From an uncultured Eggerthellaceae bacterium (GTDB lineage: Bacteria; Actinomycetota; Coriobacteriia; Coriobacteriales; Eggerthellaceae): DNA of 27,459 nucleotides. Below are positions 1 to 7,300 of the stretch, piece after piece. The stretch spans positions 1-27,459 of the forward strand of contig CABVEH010000001.1 of the NCBI GenBank assembly GCA_902497215.1, written 5' to 3'. The number at the start of each line of letters is the position of its first letter. Within the stretch, counting starts at the first letter, position 1. Made by a program: the position numbers and the translations under genes. The notes beneath the pieces are model-generated. The model searched no databases and was not told where the DNA came from. It saw only the letters and a list, made by a program, of their open reading frames with translations.

Positions 1-345
1 GAAAATGTGACAAATCACCCGACCCCGTCTCTCGTCCCCAACCTCCACAACGCCTGCATCGGTGTTCGCCACGAAGCCATAGAACAGCACGCGAGGGTCG
101 CCGGAAGTGTCGATGCATGCGCGATAACCTTCCGCGCACGGTTCCATCGGCAGAGTCTCGTCTACAGCATCATCATCGCCCTCGACAACCAACAACGCCT
201 CCAGCACGTGTTCGCGCGCCTCGGGCGCCACACGCAACGTCAGCACGACATCGGTGCCGGCAGGAACCGCCCCCGAAGGCGAGCGGTCGGACCGCCGCAC
301 CGGGTCGTGCGAGAACGCTCGCGTCAGATGCGCAAGGTCGGCCAA
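1..345 (-). CDS. GH13 alpha-glucan glycosidase, N-terminal fragment (runs off the left edge)
   Basis: An open frame of 115 codons starts 6 nt after the glgP stop and continues past base 1, so only the N-terminus is visible. The start appears to be TTG at 345-343, because an in-frame stop (the glgP stop itself) lies three codons upstream and no ATG fits; a GGGG stretch 11 nt upstream could serve as a weak ribosome site. The translated start contains AFSHDPVRRSDRSPSGAVPA followed by a hydrophobic beta-strand pattern. This resembles the HDSRDPFYRSPFGAVP-type opening of the N-terminal beta-sandwich found in many bacterial GH13 enzymes (neopullulanase, amylopullulanase and related alpha-glucosidases). 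No catalytic residue is inside the window. Tight coupling to glgP suggests alpha-glucan degradation in the cytoplasm. The family call is recognition from memory; the exact activity is unknown. Confidence 0.72.
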   Translation of the reverse strand, partial: MADLAHLTRAFSHDPVRRSDRSPSGAVPAGTDVVLTLRVAPEAREHVLEALLVVEGDDDAVDETLPMEPCAEGYRACIDTSGDPRVLFYGFVANTDAGVVEVGDERRGRVICHIF

Positions 346-351
346 AAGCGG

Positions 352-2817
352 TTACGCCCCGATACCTTGCTCGGGAACGTCCTCGAAGTCGCCCACCGGC
401 TCAAGATGCCAGATGGTGTCGTTGTATTCCGCGATGGTCCTGTCGGAGCTGAAATAGCCCGACTTCGCCGTGTTCAGAACCGCGCGGCGCAGCCACTCGT
501 CGCGGTCGCCATACACCCGCAACGCCTCCCAGAAGGCCTTGTCGTAGGCGTCGAAGTCGTGAAGCACGAAGTATGCGTCGCCGCCCGGCTGCACCAACGA
601 ATGGTACAGGTCGTCGAACTTGCTGCCGTCGGAAGTGGGAAGGCTTCCATCAACCAGGTGGCCAAGAGCCTTCTCAAGCCTGGCGTCGGCCCGCATAACC
701 GCCTGCGGATCGTACGACCCTTCCTCGCGCATGCGGTCCAGCTCTTCCACGCGCGCGCCGAAGATGAACATGTTCTCGGGCCCGACCTGCTCGGACATCT
801 CGATGTTCGCGCCGTCCATGGTGCCTATGGTCAAGGCGCCGTTCATCATGAACTTCATGTTGCCCGTGCCCGACGCCTCAAGCCCGGCAGTGGAGATCTG
901 CTCGGAAAGGTCGGTGGCGGGAATGAGATGCTGCGCCGTGCTGACGTCGTAGTTCGGCACGAACACCACCGACATCACGTCGCGTGTGCGCTCGTCAGAC
1001 GCGACCAGCTGCGAAACGGAGTTAATCAGGCGGATTATATCCTTGGCACGCCTGTACCCCGGCGCCGCCTTCGCTGCGAAGACGAACGTGGTCTTCGGCA
1101 TGTCCTGGATGCGCCCCTCCACTATGCCGTCGTACACGCTGATGATGTGCAGCGCCTTCAGCAGCTGGCGCTTGTACTCGTGCAGCCTCTTCGCCTGAAC
1201 ATCGACGAACGAGTCGGGGTCGATCGAAAGCCCGTGCGTACGCTCGAGCCATTCGGAGAAACTTTGCTTGTTCCCTCGCTTCACCTCGGCGAACTTCTGC
1301 CTGAAGGCCGGGTCGTCGGCGTAGGGCACGAGCTCCTGCAGCTTCGTCCAGTCCTTCATGAAGCCGCCGCCGATGGTGTCGTTCACCAACTTGTCCAGCG
1401 CAGGATTCGCCACCGCAAGCCAGCGGCGCTGCGTTATGCCGTTCGTTATTCCAAGGAAGCGCTCGGGGCTGTTGGTGTAGAAGTCGCGGAACAGCTGCGT
1501 CTTCAGCAGCCTCCCGTGAAGCTGAGAGACGCCGTTCACGTGGCCGCTCATCAGCACGCACAGGTTCGCCATGCGCACCTGCCCGTCGCAGATGACCGCC
1601 ATCCTGGAAATGCGGTCCGAATCGCCCGGATGCAGTTGCCAGATGCGGTCGCGCAGTCGCGCGTCGATGGTCTCGATGATGCGGTAGATACGCGGCAGCA
1701 GCTTCTGCATCAGGCTTGCCGGCCACTTCTCCAACGCCTCGGGCATGATGGTGTGGTTCGTGTAGTTGAACGTGCGCTCGGCGATGTCGACGGCCTCTTC
1801 CCACGAGAAGCCCTCGTTGTCGATGAGGATTCGGATGAGCTCGGGTATGGCCAGCGTCGGATGGGTGTCGTTTATCTGCACGGCGATCTTGTCGGGCAGG
1901 GTGCGAAGGTCGCCGTTGCGGCGCTTGTGCGAGTCGACCACCTGCTGCATGGTTGCCGAGATCAGGAAGTACTGCTGGCGAAGGCGAAGCTCCTTGCCCT
2001 GCGGATGGCTGTCCTCAGGGTACAGCACCTTCGATATGGACTCGGCCAGCTCGCGGTCGGCCGCCGCATTCGTGTAGTCGCCGCGGTTGAACTCGACCAG
2101 GTCGAGCTGCTTCGGGGCCACGGCCGCCCAAAGGCGCAGCGTTCCGATGTATGGCGAATGGAAGCCAACCACCGGCATGTCGTAAGGCTTCGCCAGCACC
2201 GACTGGTAGTCATGGTACTCGACGCACAGGTTGCCGTCGGCCCCCCACTTCTCCTCCACCGTGCCGCCGAAGCGCACCTCGAAGGTGCGGTCGCTTCGCT
2301 CTGTCTCCCACACGTCGCCGTCGAGCATCCACGTGTCGGGAACCTCCACCTGCTGCCCGTCGATGATTTCCTGGCGGAAGAAGCCATGCTCGTAGCGGAT
2401 GCCATAACCCATGGCGGGAAGACCCATGGTTGCCAGGCTGTCCAGAAAGCATGACGCCAACCGGCCCAGGCCGCCGTTCCCAAGAGCGGGGTCACTTTCG
2501 CATTCCTCTATCTCGTCCAAGGAATAGCCCAGCTCGGCGAGGGCCTGCTTGTACACGTCGCGCTTCCCGATGTTGATGAGGTTGTTCGTCAGCAGCCTTC
2601 CGACCAAGAATTCCGCCGACAGGTAAATGAGGCACTTGGCACCTGTGCGTTGCGTGGAAGTGCGGCCCGATATCCAGGCGTCCAGCACGTCGTCGCGGAC
2701 GCAAAGGCTCACGGACTCGTACACCTGCGTGGGCGTGGCTTCCTCGATCGGAATGGCGAACTGGCGGCGCACCTTGTCTACTATGTTGCTGCGCACTGCT
2801 TCGATTTCGTTCTGCAT
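352..2817 (-). CDS. glgP: Glycogen/alpha-glucan phosphorylase
   Basis: An 821-residue PLP-dependent phosphorylase (GT35), a normal length for the bacterial family. It releases glucose 1-phosphate from non-reducing ends of glycogen in the cytoplasm. Visible family signatures are YLSAEFLVGR near residue 65, the GNGGLGRLASCFLDS segment, NDTHPTLAIPEL, RLHEYKRQLL, and the cofactor site EASGTGNMKFMMNGALT, in which Lys655 should form the Schiff base with PLP. The frame is open far upstream, but the ATG at 2817 gives the usual family N-terminus (MQNEIEAVRSNIVDKVRRQF); an AGAAAG stretch 7 nt upstream is a modest ribosome site. A promoter lies at 2889-2917. The GH13 gene follows after 6 nt, so the two are probably cotranscribed as a glycogen-breakdown unit. 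It is separated from glgBCDA by the oxidoreductase cassette. Very secure identification. Confidence 0.97.
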   Translation of the reverse strand: MQNEIEAVRSNIVDKVRRQFAIPIEEATPTQVYESVSLCVRDDVLDAWISGRTSTQRTGAKCLIYLSAEFLVGRLLTNNLINIGKRDVYKQALAELGYSLDEIEECESDPALGNGGLGRLASCFLDSLATMGLPAMGYGIRYEHGFFRQEIIDGQQVEVPDTWMLDGDVWETERSDRTFEVRFGGTVEEKWGADGNLCVEYHDYQSVLAKPYDMPVVGFHSPYIGTLRLWAAVAPKQLDLVEFNRGDYTNAAADRELAESISKVLYPEDSHPQGKELRLRQQYFLISATMQQVVDSHKRRNGDLRTLPDKIAVQINDTHPTLAIPELIRILIDNEGFSWEEAVDIAERTFNYTNHTIMPEALEKWPASLMQKLLPRIYRIIETIDARLRDRIWQLHPGDSDRISRMAVICDGQVRMANLCVLMSGHVNGVSQLHGRLLKTQLFRDFYTNSPERFLGITNGITQRRWLAVANPALDKLVNDTIGGGFMKDWTKLQELVPYADDPAFRQKFAEVKRGNKQSFSEWLERTHGLSIDPDSFVDVQAKRLHEYKRQLLKALHIISVYDGIVEGRIQDMPKTTFVFAAKAAPGYRRAKDIIRLINSVSQLVASDERTRDVMSVVFVPNYDVSTAQHLIPATDLSEQISTAGLEASGTGNMKFMMNGALTIGTMDGANIEMSEQVGPENMFIFGARVEELDRMREEGSYDPQAVMRADARLEKALGHLVDGSLPTSDGSKFDDLYHSLVQPGGDAYFVLHDFDAYDKAFWEALRVYGDRDEWLRRAVLNTAKSGYFSSDRTIAEYNDTIWHLEPVGDFEDVPEQGIGA

Positions 2818-2879
2818 GTTGACGCTTTCTGTCGCGGTTTGACGCGGCCTTCCTTCGTGGGCATAGGCCGCTTTCGATG

Positions 2880-2907
2880 GTTCGCAACATTTTATCTTCA
2901 TGCGAAC
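2880..2907. promoter_or_regulatory. Inverted repeat over the glgP promoter, candidate operator
   Basis: Perfect 7-bp arms GTTCGCA (2880-2886) and TGCGAAC (2901-2907) are separated by 14 bp. The -10 box of the predicted glgP promoter lies between the arms and one arm falls in the spacer, so a dimeric regulator bound here would cover RNA polymerase contacts. The regulator is unknown. The same arms were not noticed upstream of glgB. Confidence 0.5.
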
Positions 2908-2917
2908 AGGGGTACAA
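2889..2917 (-). promoter_or_regulatory. Predicted sigma-70-type promoter of glgP
   Basis: On the minus strand a -35 box TTGTAC (2917-2912) and a -10 box TAAAAT (2894-2889) are separated by exactly 17 nt. This is the best-matched promoter in the window and points towards glgP, giving a leader of roughly 65 nt. The -10 box lies inside an inverted repeat (2880-2907). Confidence 0.7.
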
Positions 2918-2955
2918 GAAGCGCACGGTTCCACACGTCCGCTGCACAAAACCAA

Positions 2956-2970
2956 CCATGCGAAGCATGG
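2956..2970 (-). terminator. Short hairpin with T-rich tail after the zinc-ribbon gene
   Basis: CCATGC and GCATGG pair over a 3-nt loop. On the minus strand the stem is followed by TTGGTTTTGT. It lies 25 nt after the zinc-ribbon stop and upstream of the glgP promoter, as expected for a weak intrinsic terminator. A second small stem (GCGGA/TCCGC, 2977-2990) lies just before it. Confidence 0.5.
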
Positions 2971-2995
2971 ACTCACGCGGAAAACTCCGCTGGCC

Positions 2996-3193
2996 CTATC
3001 GCTTGAGCACGCGCATGCCGACCGGCGGCCTGCTTTCCGCGATACCGCCAGGAGCTCCCGGCTTGGGCGGGAATCGGAAGCCGCATTCCTCGCATACGCG
3101 GGCATCCTCGTCGTTCTGCGTGCGACATATCGGGCATAAGCCCATCGCAATCTTAGGTTTGCACTTACCGCAGCATTTGCATGGGTAGCACAT
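2996..3193 (-). CDS. Small Cys-rich zinc-ribbon protein, function unknown
   Basis: A 65-residue protein rich in cysteine: C2, C5, C7, C8 and C11 at the N-terminus, then CPIC at 20-23 and CEEC at 34-37, ending in a Pro/Gly-rich basic tail. The CPIC-N10-CEEC pair is a classical zinc-ribbon arrangement (zinc finger or double zinc ribbon type); the N-terminal cluster may bind a second metal. There is no signal peptide or membrane segment. The start was placed at the ATG at 3193 because AGGAGG sits 9 nt upstream; a longer frame from 3217 would start before that site. It follows the MFS transporter gene beyond a strong terminator hairpin, so it is expressed by read-through or from an unseen promoter. 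I do not recognise a specific function; metal or redox handling for the neighbouring Fe-S/Mo enzymes would be speculation. Confidence 0.75.
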   Translation of the reverse strand: MCYPCKCCGKCKPKIAMGLCPICRTQNDEDARVCEECGFRFPPKPGAPGGIAESRPPVGMRVLKR

Positions 3194-3217
3194 CGTGGCA
3201 TTCCTCCTGTCAAACAA

Positions 3218-3244
3218 AGGAGGCTGCCGACATGGCAGCCTCCT
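3218..3244 (-). terminator. Strong intrinsic terminator after the MFS transporter gene
   Basis: A perfect 11-bp stem (AGGAGGCTGCC / GGCAGCCTCCT) with a 5-nt loop is followed on the minus strand by TTTGTTTG. It lies 40 nt after the MFS stop and 25 nt before the zinc-ribbon start. It should end most transcripts of the molybdoenzyme-ferredoxin-MFS operon, leaving the zinc-ribbon gene to read-through. Confidence 0.85.
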
Positions 3245-3284
3245 CCGCTAGGGGATTCGAGCCTGTTGCTTTTCGTTAGCCACG

Positions 3285-4541
3285 CTACTCGCCGGCGACA
3301 GGCTTGGCGGTCTCGGCATTGGCCGAGACGTGCTTCTTGTAAAGCACGCGGAACGCGATGCATATCAGCGCGGCGACCACGCTTATCCCGCCCATGAACA
3401 TGGCGGCTACGCTGTATCCCGTCGCATCCAGGATCATGCCAACCACGGTGGGAATCAGCAGGGTGCCGGCGTTCTGGCCAAGCACCACCATGCCGGTTGC
3501 GGCGCCGATGGTTCCGGGCGAGCGCGCCGCCATGGGGGCCACGGCGAAGAACGCCGTGGGGGCAGCGCCCAGAAGGCAGCCGATCAGGAAGGCCACCACG
3601 CACATCATGATCGGGGAAAGCGCCAGGTTGAACCAGATGAACAGCCCCACCGCGCACAGGGCTATGTTTACCAGCAGCAGCATGCCCTTGTCGCGAACCT
3701 TCGCGAACAGGAAGCCCATGATGACGGCGCCGGTAAGCATGCCGAAAGCGGCGAGCGTCTGCGCGTTGTTGGCCATTGCCTCGGCCTCGCCGAGTTCGAT
3801 GTTCAGGTACGTGATGGTGAAGGCGTTGAACGCGTCGGTCGCGCCTCCCACCAGGAAGAACATGATGGCGGCCAGCACGGGAAGCGGAGCAAGATAGCCC
3901 CAGAGCACGCCGTGCTTCTTGTCCTCTTCGGTCTGCTCGGGGAAGTCGCCCGCGTCCTGACGCTCGTCGGCCGGCGGCATGGCGACGAACAGCGCCACGA
4001 GCAGGAAGGCCAGAACGGCGCCCACCAGGCCGAAGATCCACATGCCCGACCAGTCGGTGGCGTCAAGGATCGGCGTGGCCGACATGGTGCAGACCATCAT
4101 GCCCACGCCCACGTTCGCGCCCCACACGCCATTGACCAGGCCGCGTTTCTCCGGCGGATACCAAGCCGCTATGACGCCTGGTCCGGCGGTCATCGTGGCA
4201 CCGTAACCCAAGCCCTCAAGCACGCGCGTGACCAACAAGCCGGCGTCGGTGGTCCAGAAAAGCCCGATGACGTTCCCAACCACCGTCAGCGCCAGCGCCA
4301 CGCTTACCACCTTGCGGGCGCCCAGCTTGTCGATAAGCGTGCCGCCCACAAGCCCCATCACCACGGCGGCGATGGAGAACATGGTCATCAGCAGGCCTTG
4401 GGTGGTGTACGAGATTCCCAGCACCTCCATCATGCTGGGCGCGGCGGGAGGCACCTTGCCGTACTCGAAGCTCACCAGGATGCTGGCGATGATGATCGCC
4501 CAAACCGGCACCCACGGCATTATTTTCTTGACTTTGCTCAT
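3285..4541 (-). CDS. MFS transporter (paralogue of the one at 8953-10296)
   Basis: A 418-residue polytopic membrane protein with the 12-helix pattern of the major facilitator superfamily. The loop between helices 2 and 3 carries the MFS signature GGTLIDKLGARKVV (residues 66-79). A central hydrophilic loop (about residues 190-215) separates the two six-helix halves. The ATG at 4541 was chosen because GAGAGGG precedes it by about 7 nt and the start aligns with the paralogue (both have VPVWA/IPVWA shortly after a basic N-terminus). The gene begins 14 nt after the ferredoxin-like gene, so the three genes form one operon. By context it probably imports the substrate or exports the product of the molybdoenzyme; the ligand is not readable from sequence. 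Family secure, substrate unknown. Confidence 0.9.
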   Translation of the reverse strand: MSKVKKIMPWVPVWAIIIASILVSFEYGKVPPAAPSMMEVLGISYTTQGLLMTMFSIAAVVMGLVGGTLIDKLGARKVVSVALALTVVGNVIGLFWTTDAGLLVTRVLEGLGYGATMTAGPGVIAAWYPPEKRGLVNGVWGANVGVGMMVCTMSATPILDATDWSGMWIFGLVGAVLAFLLVALFVAMPPADERQDAGDFPEQTEEDKKHGVLWGYLAPLPVLAAIMFFLVGGATDAFNAFTITYLNIELGEAEAMANNAQTLAAFGMLTGAVIMGFLFAKVRDKGMLLLVNIALCAVGLFIWFNLALSPIMMCVVAFLIGCLLGAAPTAFFAVAPMAARSPGTIGAATGMVVLGQNAGTLLIPTVVGMILDATGYSVAAMFMGGISVVAALICIAFRVLYKKHVSANAETAKPVAGE

Positions 4542-4555
4542 GTTCGCGCCCTCTC

Positions 4556-4891
4556 TCACTTGAGGCTGTAAAGAGTCTGCTTGGTCTTGCCCTTCAGCTT
4601 CTCGACGAGCTCGTCTATGGGCCCGTACTCTATGCACTGCGCCTGGCAATGGTGCACGCACGTCGGAAGCTTCCCATGGGCCGTGCGCCTTGCGCACAAG
4701 TCGCACTGGTCGGTCGGTACAGGCATGTACGTATACTGCCACTTCTCGGGAGCGTATTCCCAGGGTCCGACTTCCGTCAGCTTGATTCCCCACTGGTCCG
4801 TCGGAAGGGAATGCTCCATCTGGCATGCCACCTCGCAAGTATGGCACCCCGTGCACCATTCGTAGTCAATAAGCAATCCGTATTCAGCCAC
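4556..4891 (-). CDS. Short ferredoxin-like 4Fe-4S protein, electron partner of the molybdoenzyme
   Basis: A 111-residue cytoplasmic iron-sulfur protein. The first half has C13-x2-C16-x2-C19-x3-C23 and the second half has DQCDLC, a single Cys (PTC) and then x3-spaced cysteines in VHHCQAQC, enough for two [4Fe-4S] clusters. Typical beta subunits of the DMSO-reductase family are about 200 residues with four clusters, so this is a reduced version. The start is a GTG at 4891, only 2 nt after the molybdoenzyme stop, with GGAAGGGGA upstream; longer upstream frames run inside the oxidoreductase gene. It should pass electrons to the molybdoenzyme or from a low-potential donor. No membrane anchor subunit follows; an MFS gene comes next. 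Fold assignment is secure, partner assignment rests on operon context. Confidence 0.9.
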   Translation of the reverse strand: MAEYGLLIDYEWCTGCHTCEVACQMEHSLPTDQWGIKLTEVGPWEYAPEKWQYTYMPVPTDQCDLCARRTAHGKLPTCVHHCQAQCIEYGPIDELVEKLKGKTKQTLYSLK

Positions 4892-4893
4892 GG

Positions 4894-7146
4894 CTATTCC
4901 CCTTCCTCGACCTTGTATATCTTGCAAAGCAGCGTCTTGTAGTTGGCGCCGAAGCCCGACTTGCCGCACTTGTACTCGATGAGGTTCCCGACGTCCAGGT
5001 CCCACATGCCGTACAGGCCCTCGTCGAGCTCGGCCGGCGCCTCGGGGAGCCACCAGGCGTGGTCGGTGGCGCACACGCGCTCCTCCACCACGGGCGTTTC
5101 GACGATGCGGCGCTTGCAGCGGCCGCGCTGGTTCTCCACCCACACCCAGTCGCCCTGTTTCACGCCGTATTCGCGGCACGTCTTCGGGTTAACCTGAATG
5201 ATGGGGTCGGGGTGCAGCGCGCGCAGGTGCGGGATCTGCCTGTGCTCGGAATGGAACATCGACCAGATGCGTGCCCCGGTGGTCAGCACCAGCGGGTACT
5301 CGTCCAGAAGCTCGGGCGTGGCCACAGGCCCTGGCGATGGCTCCTCGAAGTAAGGCAGCGGGTCGAGGTCGCACGTGTTGTAGAAGTTCGACCACAGCTC
5401 GATGCGCCCGGTGGGGGTTCCGAAGCCCACCTGGCCGTCGCTGCGGAGCAGGCCTTTTTCGTGCTGATGGTATTCGAACGGCATGTAGGCTGGCGCAATC
5501 TTCTGCATCTCCGCGAAGTCGTAGCCCGTCTCCTCGAGGATGCTGGAGAACATGTCCTCCACCGTCTCCCACGGCCACGCCTCGGGAGCGATGCGCTTGC
5601 CCACCTCCAGGCAGATCTCCATGTCCGACTTGCTCTCGCCCAGCGGCTCGATGACCTTGTTTATGGTCTCGCCGCGCTGCATTCCGTCGCCGATGCGGAT
5701 GCCGTCGCGCTCGGGATAGGTGCAGGCGGGCAGGAAGATGTCGGCCAGCGCCATGGCCGTAGGCGTCATGAACAGGTCGACGTACACGATGAATTCCAGG
5801 TTGTTCTGCGCCGCAAGCGAACGCTTCGGGTCGACGCCGGTGCACACCAAGGGGTTCGTGGTCTGCATCCATGCCGCGCGGAACTTGTACGGCTCGCCCG
5901 TTTCCAGAGTCTTGATGTACTCGTCGGTGACGGCCTCCTGGAATCCCATCTGGATGAGCGGATAGTCCTTCAGGCCGATGAGCTTGGCCTTCTGCTCGGG
6001 GGAAAGGAACTCCTCGCCCCAGCCGCCTGCGTAGTAAAGGATTGAGGGCGGCGGCACCATGGCGCCTGGCTTGTCCATATGGCCCGTGATCTCGAACAGC
6101 GAAAGCAGCGCCTGCGCGGTGGGGATCGTCTCCTTCGTCTGGTCGATGGCGACGCCCCACTGCAGGATAGCGTTCTTGGCCTCGGCGATGCTGCGCGCGG
6201 CGCGCTCGATCTTGTCGCGCGGGATCCACGTGACTTCCTCCACATAGTCAAGCGGGTACTCCTTGGCGCGCTCGGCAAGCTCTTCGAAGCCGTAGCACCA
6301 CAGGTCGACGAACTCGTGGTCGTAGAGGTCCTCCTCGATGATGAAGTTGATCATTCCCAGCGCAAGCGCAGCGTCGGTTCCGGGCCTCACCTGCAGGAAC
6401 TGCTCGGACTTGGCGCCCAGCCACGTCAGGCGCGGGTCGATCACGATCAACTTCGCGCCGCGCTTCATGACGTCGACGACCCAGTGCCCGTAAAGGCCGT
6501 CCGAGTTGGACACCACGGGATTGTTGCCCCACACGACCACGTACTCGGGGCATTCCCAGCGCGGGTCATCGTAGCGGTCGGCGAACTGCTGCGAATAGTC
6601 GCCCAGCCAGAACGCGCCTGTGTTCGAGAAGCAGCCGGCCACGCGTGGCGAGTAGCACGACTGGCCGCTCATGGCGAAGATGAAGTTCGGGCTGCCGAAG
6701 CCCCACGCAAGGCGCGTGATGTACTGCCCTATGTCACGACCTGTACCGGAATAGAACGCGATGCATTCGGGGCCGTACTTCTCCTTGATTTCCAGGAACC
6801 TGGACGAAATCGTCTCGTACGCCTCGTCCCATGTGATGCGTTCCCACTTGTCCTTGCCGCGGTCTTCGCGGGCGCGCTTCATGGGATAAAGCACCCGGTC
6901 TTCGTGATATACTACCTCCGGAAGTGCCAGGCAGCGGCAACACAGCCTGCCTTGGTTGAAGGGGTTCTCGGGATCCCCCTCCACCTTGACAAGCTTTCCG
7001 TCGTCGTCGGTGTACATAAGCACCCCGCACCCCAAGTGGCAGCCCGGTCCCGACCAAGCGCTGCCGCGGGTCACATGAAGGCCGTCTTCGTCGTACTTGT
7101 ACGGCTCCTTGTGATCGACGAGGGTGTACTCCCTCTTCTCGCTCAT
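4894..7146 (-). CDS. Cytoplasmic molybdopterin (bis-MGD) oxidoreductase, catechol-dehydroxylase / acetylene-hydratase-like
   Basis: A 750-residue catalytic subunit of the DMSO-reductase superfamily. The N-terminal Fe-S site is unusual: C36-x3-C40 (GPGCHLGC), then C69 and C72 within GRLCCRCL, while the first Cys of the canonical CxxCxxxC is replaced (Gly33). GSPNFIFAMSGQSCYSPRVA places Cys164 as the probable Mo (or W) ligand. Further family segments are VVVWGNNPV, VIDPRLTWLGAKSEQFLQVR, RPGTDAALALGM and the C-terminal cofactor-binding domain with LVLTTGARIWSMFHSEHRQI. There is no Tat signal, so it acts in the cytoplasm. The ATG at 7146 has AAGGAGG upstream. It heads an operon with a small ferredoxin and an MFS transporter and is divergent from a membrane LuxR regulator, the set seen around aryl and catechol dehydroxylases of gut Eggerthellaceae. 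Reaction and substrate are inferred only; other reductive or hydratase activities are possible. Confidence 0.9.
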   Translation of the reverse strand: MSEKREYTLVDHKEPYKYDEDGLHVTRGSAWSGPGCHLGCGVLMYTDDDGKLVKVEGDPENPFNQGRLCCRCLALPEVVYHEDRVLYPMKRAREDRGKDKWERITWDEAYETISSRFLEIKEKYGPECIAFYSGTGRDIGQYITRLAWGFGSPNFIFAMSGQSCYSPRVAGCFSNTGAFWLGDYSQQFADRYDDPRWECPEYVVVWGNNPVVSNSDGLYGHWVVDVMKRGAKLIVIDPRLTWLGAKSEQFLQVRPGTDAALALGMINFIIEEDLYDHEFVDLWCYGFEELAERAKEYPLDYVEEVTWIPRDKIERAARSIAEAKNAILQWGVAIDQTKETIPTAQALLSLFEITGHMDKPGAMVPPPSILYYAGGWGEEFLSPEQKAKLIGLKDYPLIQMGFQEAVTDEYIKTLETGEPYKFRAAWMQTTNPLVCTGVDPKRSLAAQNNLEFIVYVDLFMTPTAMALADIFLPACTYPERDGIRIGDGMQRGETINKVIEPLGESKSDMEICLEVGKRIAPEAWPWETVEDMFSSILEETGYDFAEMQKIAPAYMPFEYHQHEKGLLRSDGQVGFGTPTGRIELWSNFYNTCDLDPLPYFEEPSPGPVATPELLDEYPLVLTTGARIWSMFHSEHRQIPHLRALHPDPIIQVNPKTCREYGVKQGDWVWVENQRGRCKRRIVETPVVEERVCATDHAWWLPEAPAELDEGLYGMWDLDVGNLIEYKCGKSGFGANYKTLLCKIYKVEEGE

Positions 7147-7300
7147 TGCATCCTCCTTCTCCTTTTTGAGGTTCCAGGCCGTACGAAAGCGACGTCCTGT
7201 GAGTTGTTCACATGGTGGGGCAGCGCCTGCCTCGCGTGAATCGGGGAAACGTCCGTATTTGTGCGAAATGTGCTGCGTAGCTGGTTATGGAGGAGAGAGT
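7147..7300. promoter_or_regulatory. Divergent control region between the molybdoenzyme and luxR-type genes
   Basis: A 154-bp region that must hold promoters for both directions. I see no good -10/-35 pair on either strand, which fits activator-dependent transcription. An inverted repeat TGTGA-N5-TCACA lies at 7198-7212. A strong ribosome site (GGAGGAG) precedes the regulator start at 7301 and AAGGAGG precedes the molybdoenzyme start at 7146. Confidence 0.45.

Noticed and set aside
7..2454. 815-codon open frame on the plus strand opposite glgP
   Set aside because: Antisense shadow caused by GC-rich third positions; its protein is Arg/His/Val-rich without any family motif, whereas glgP is unmistakable on the other strand.
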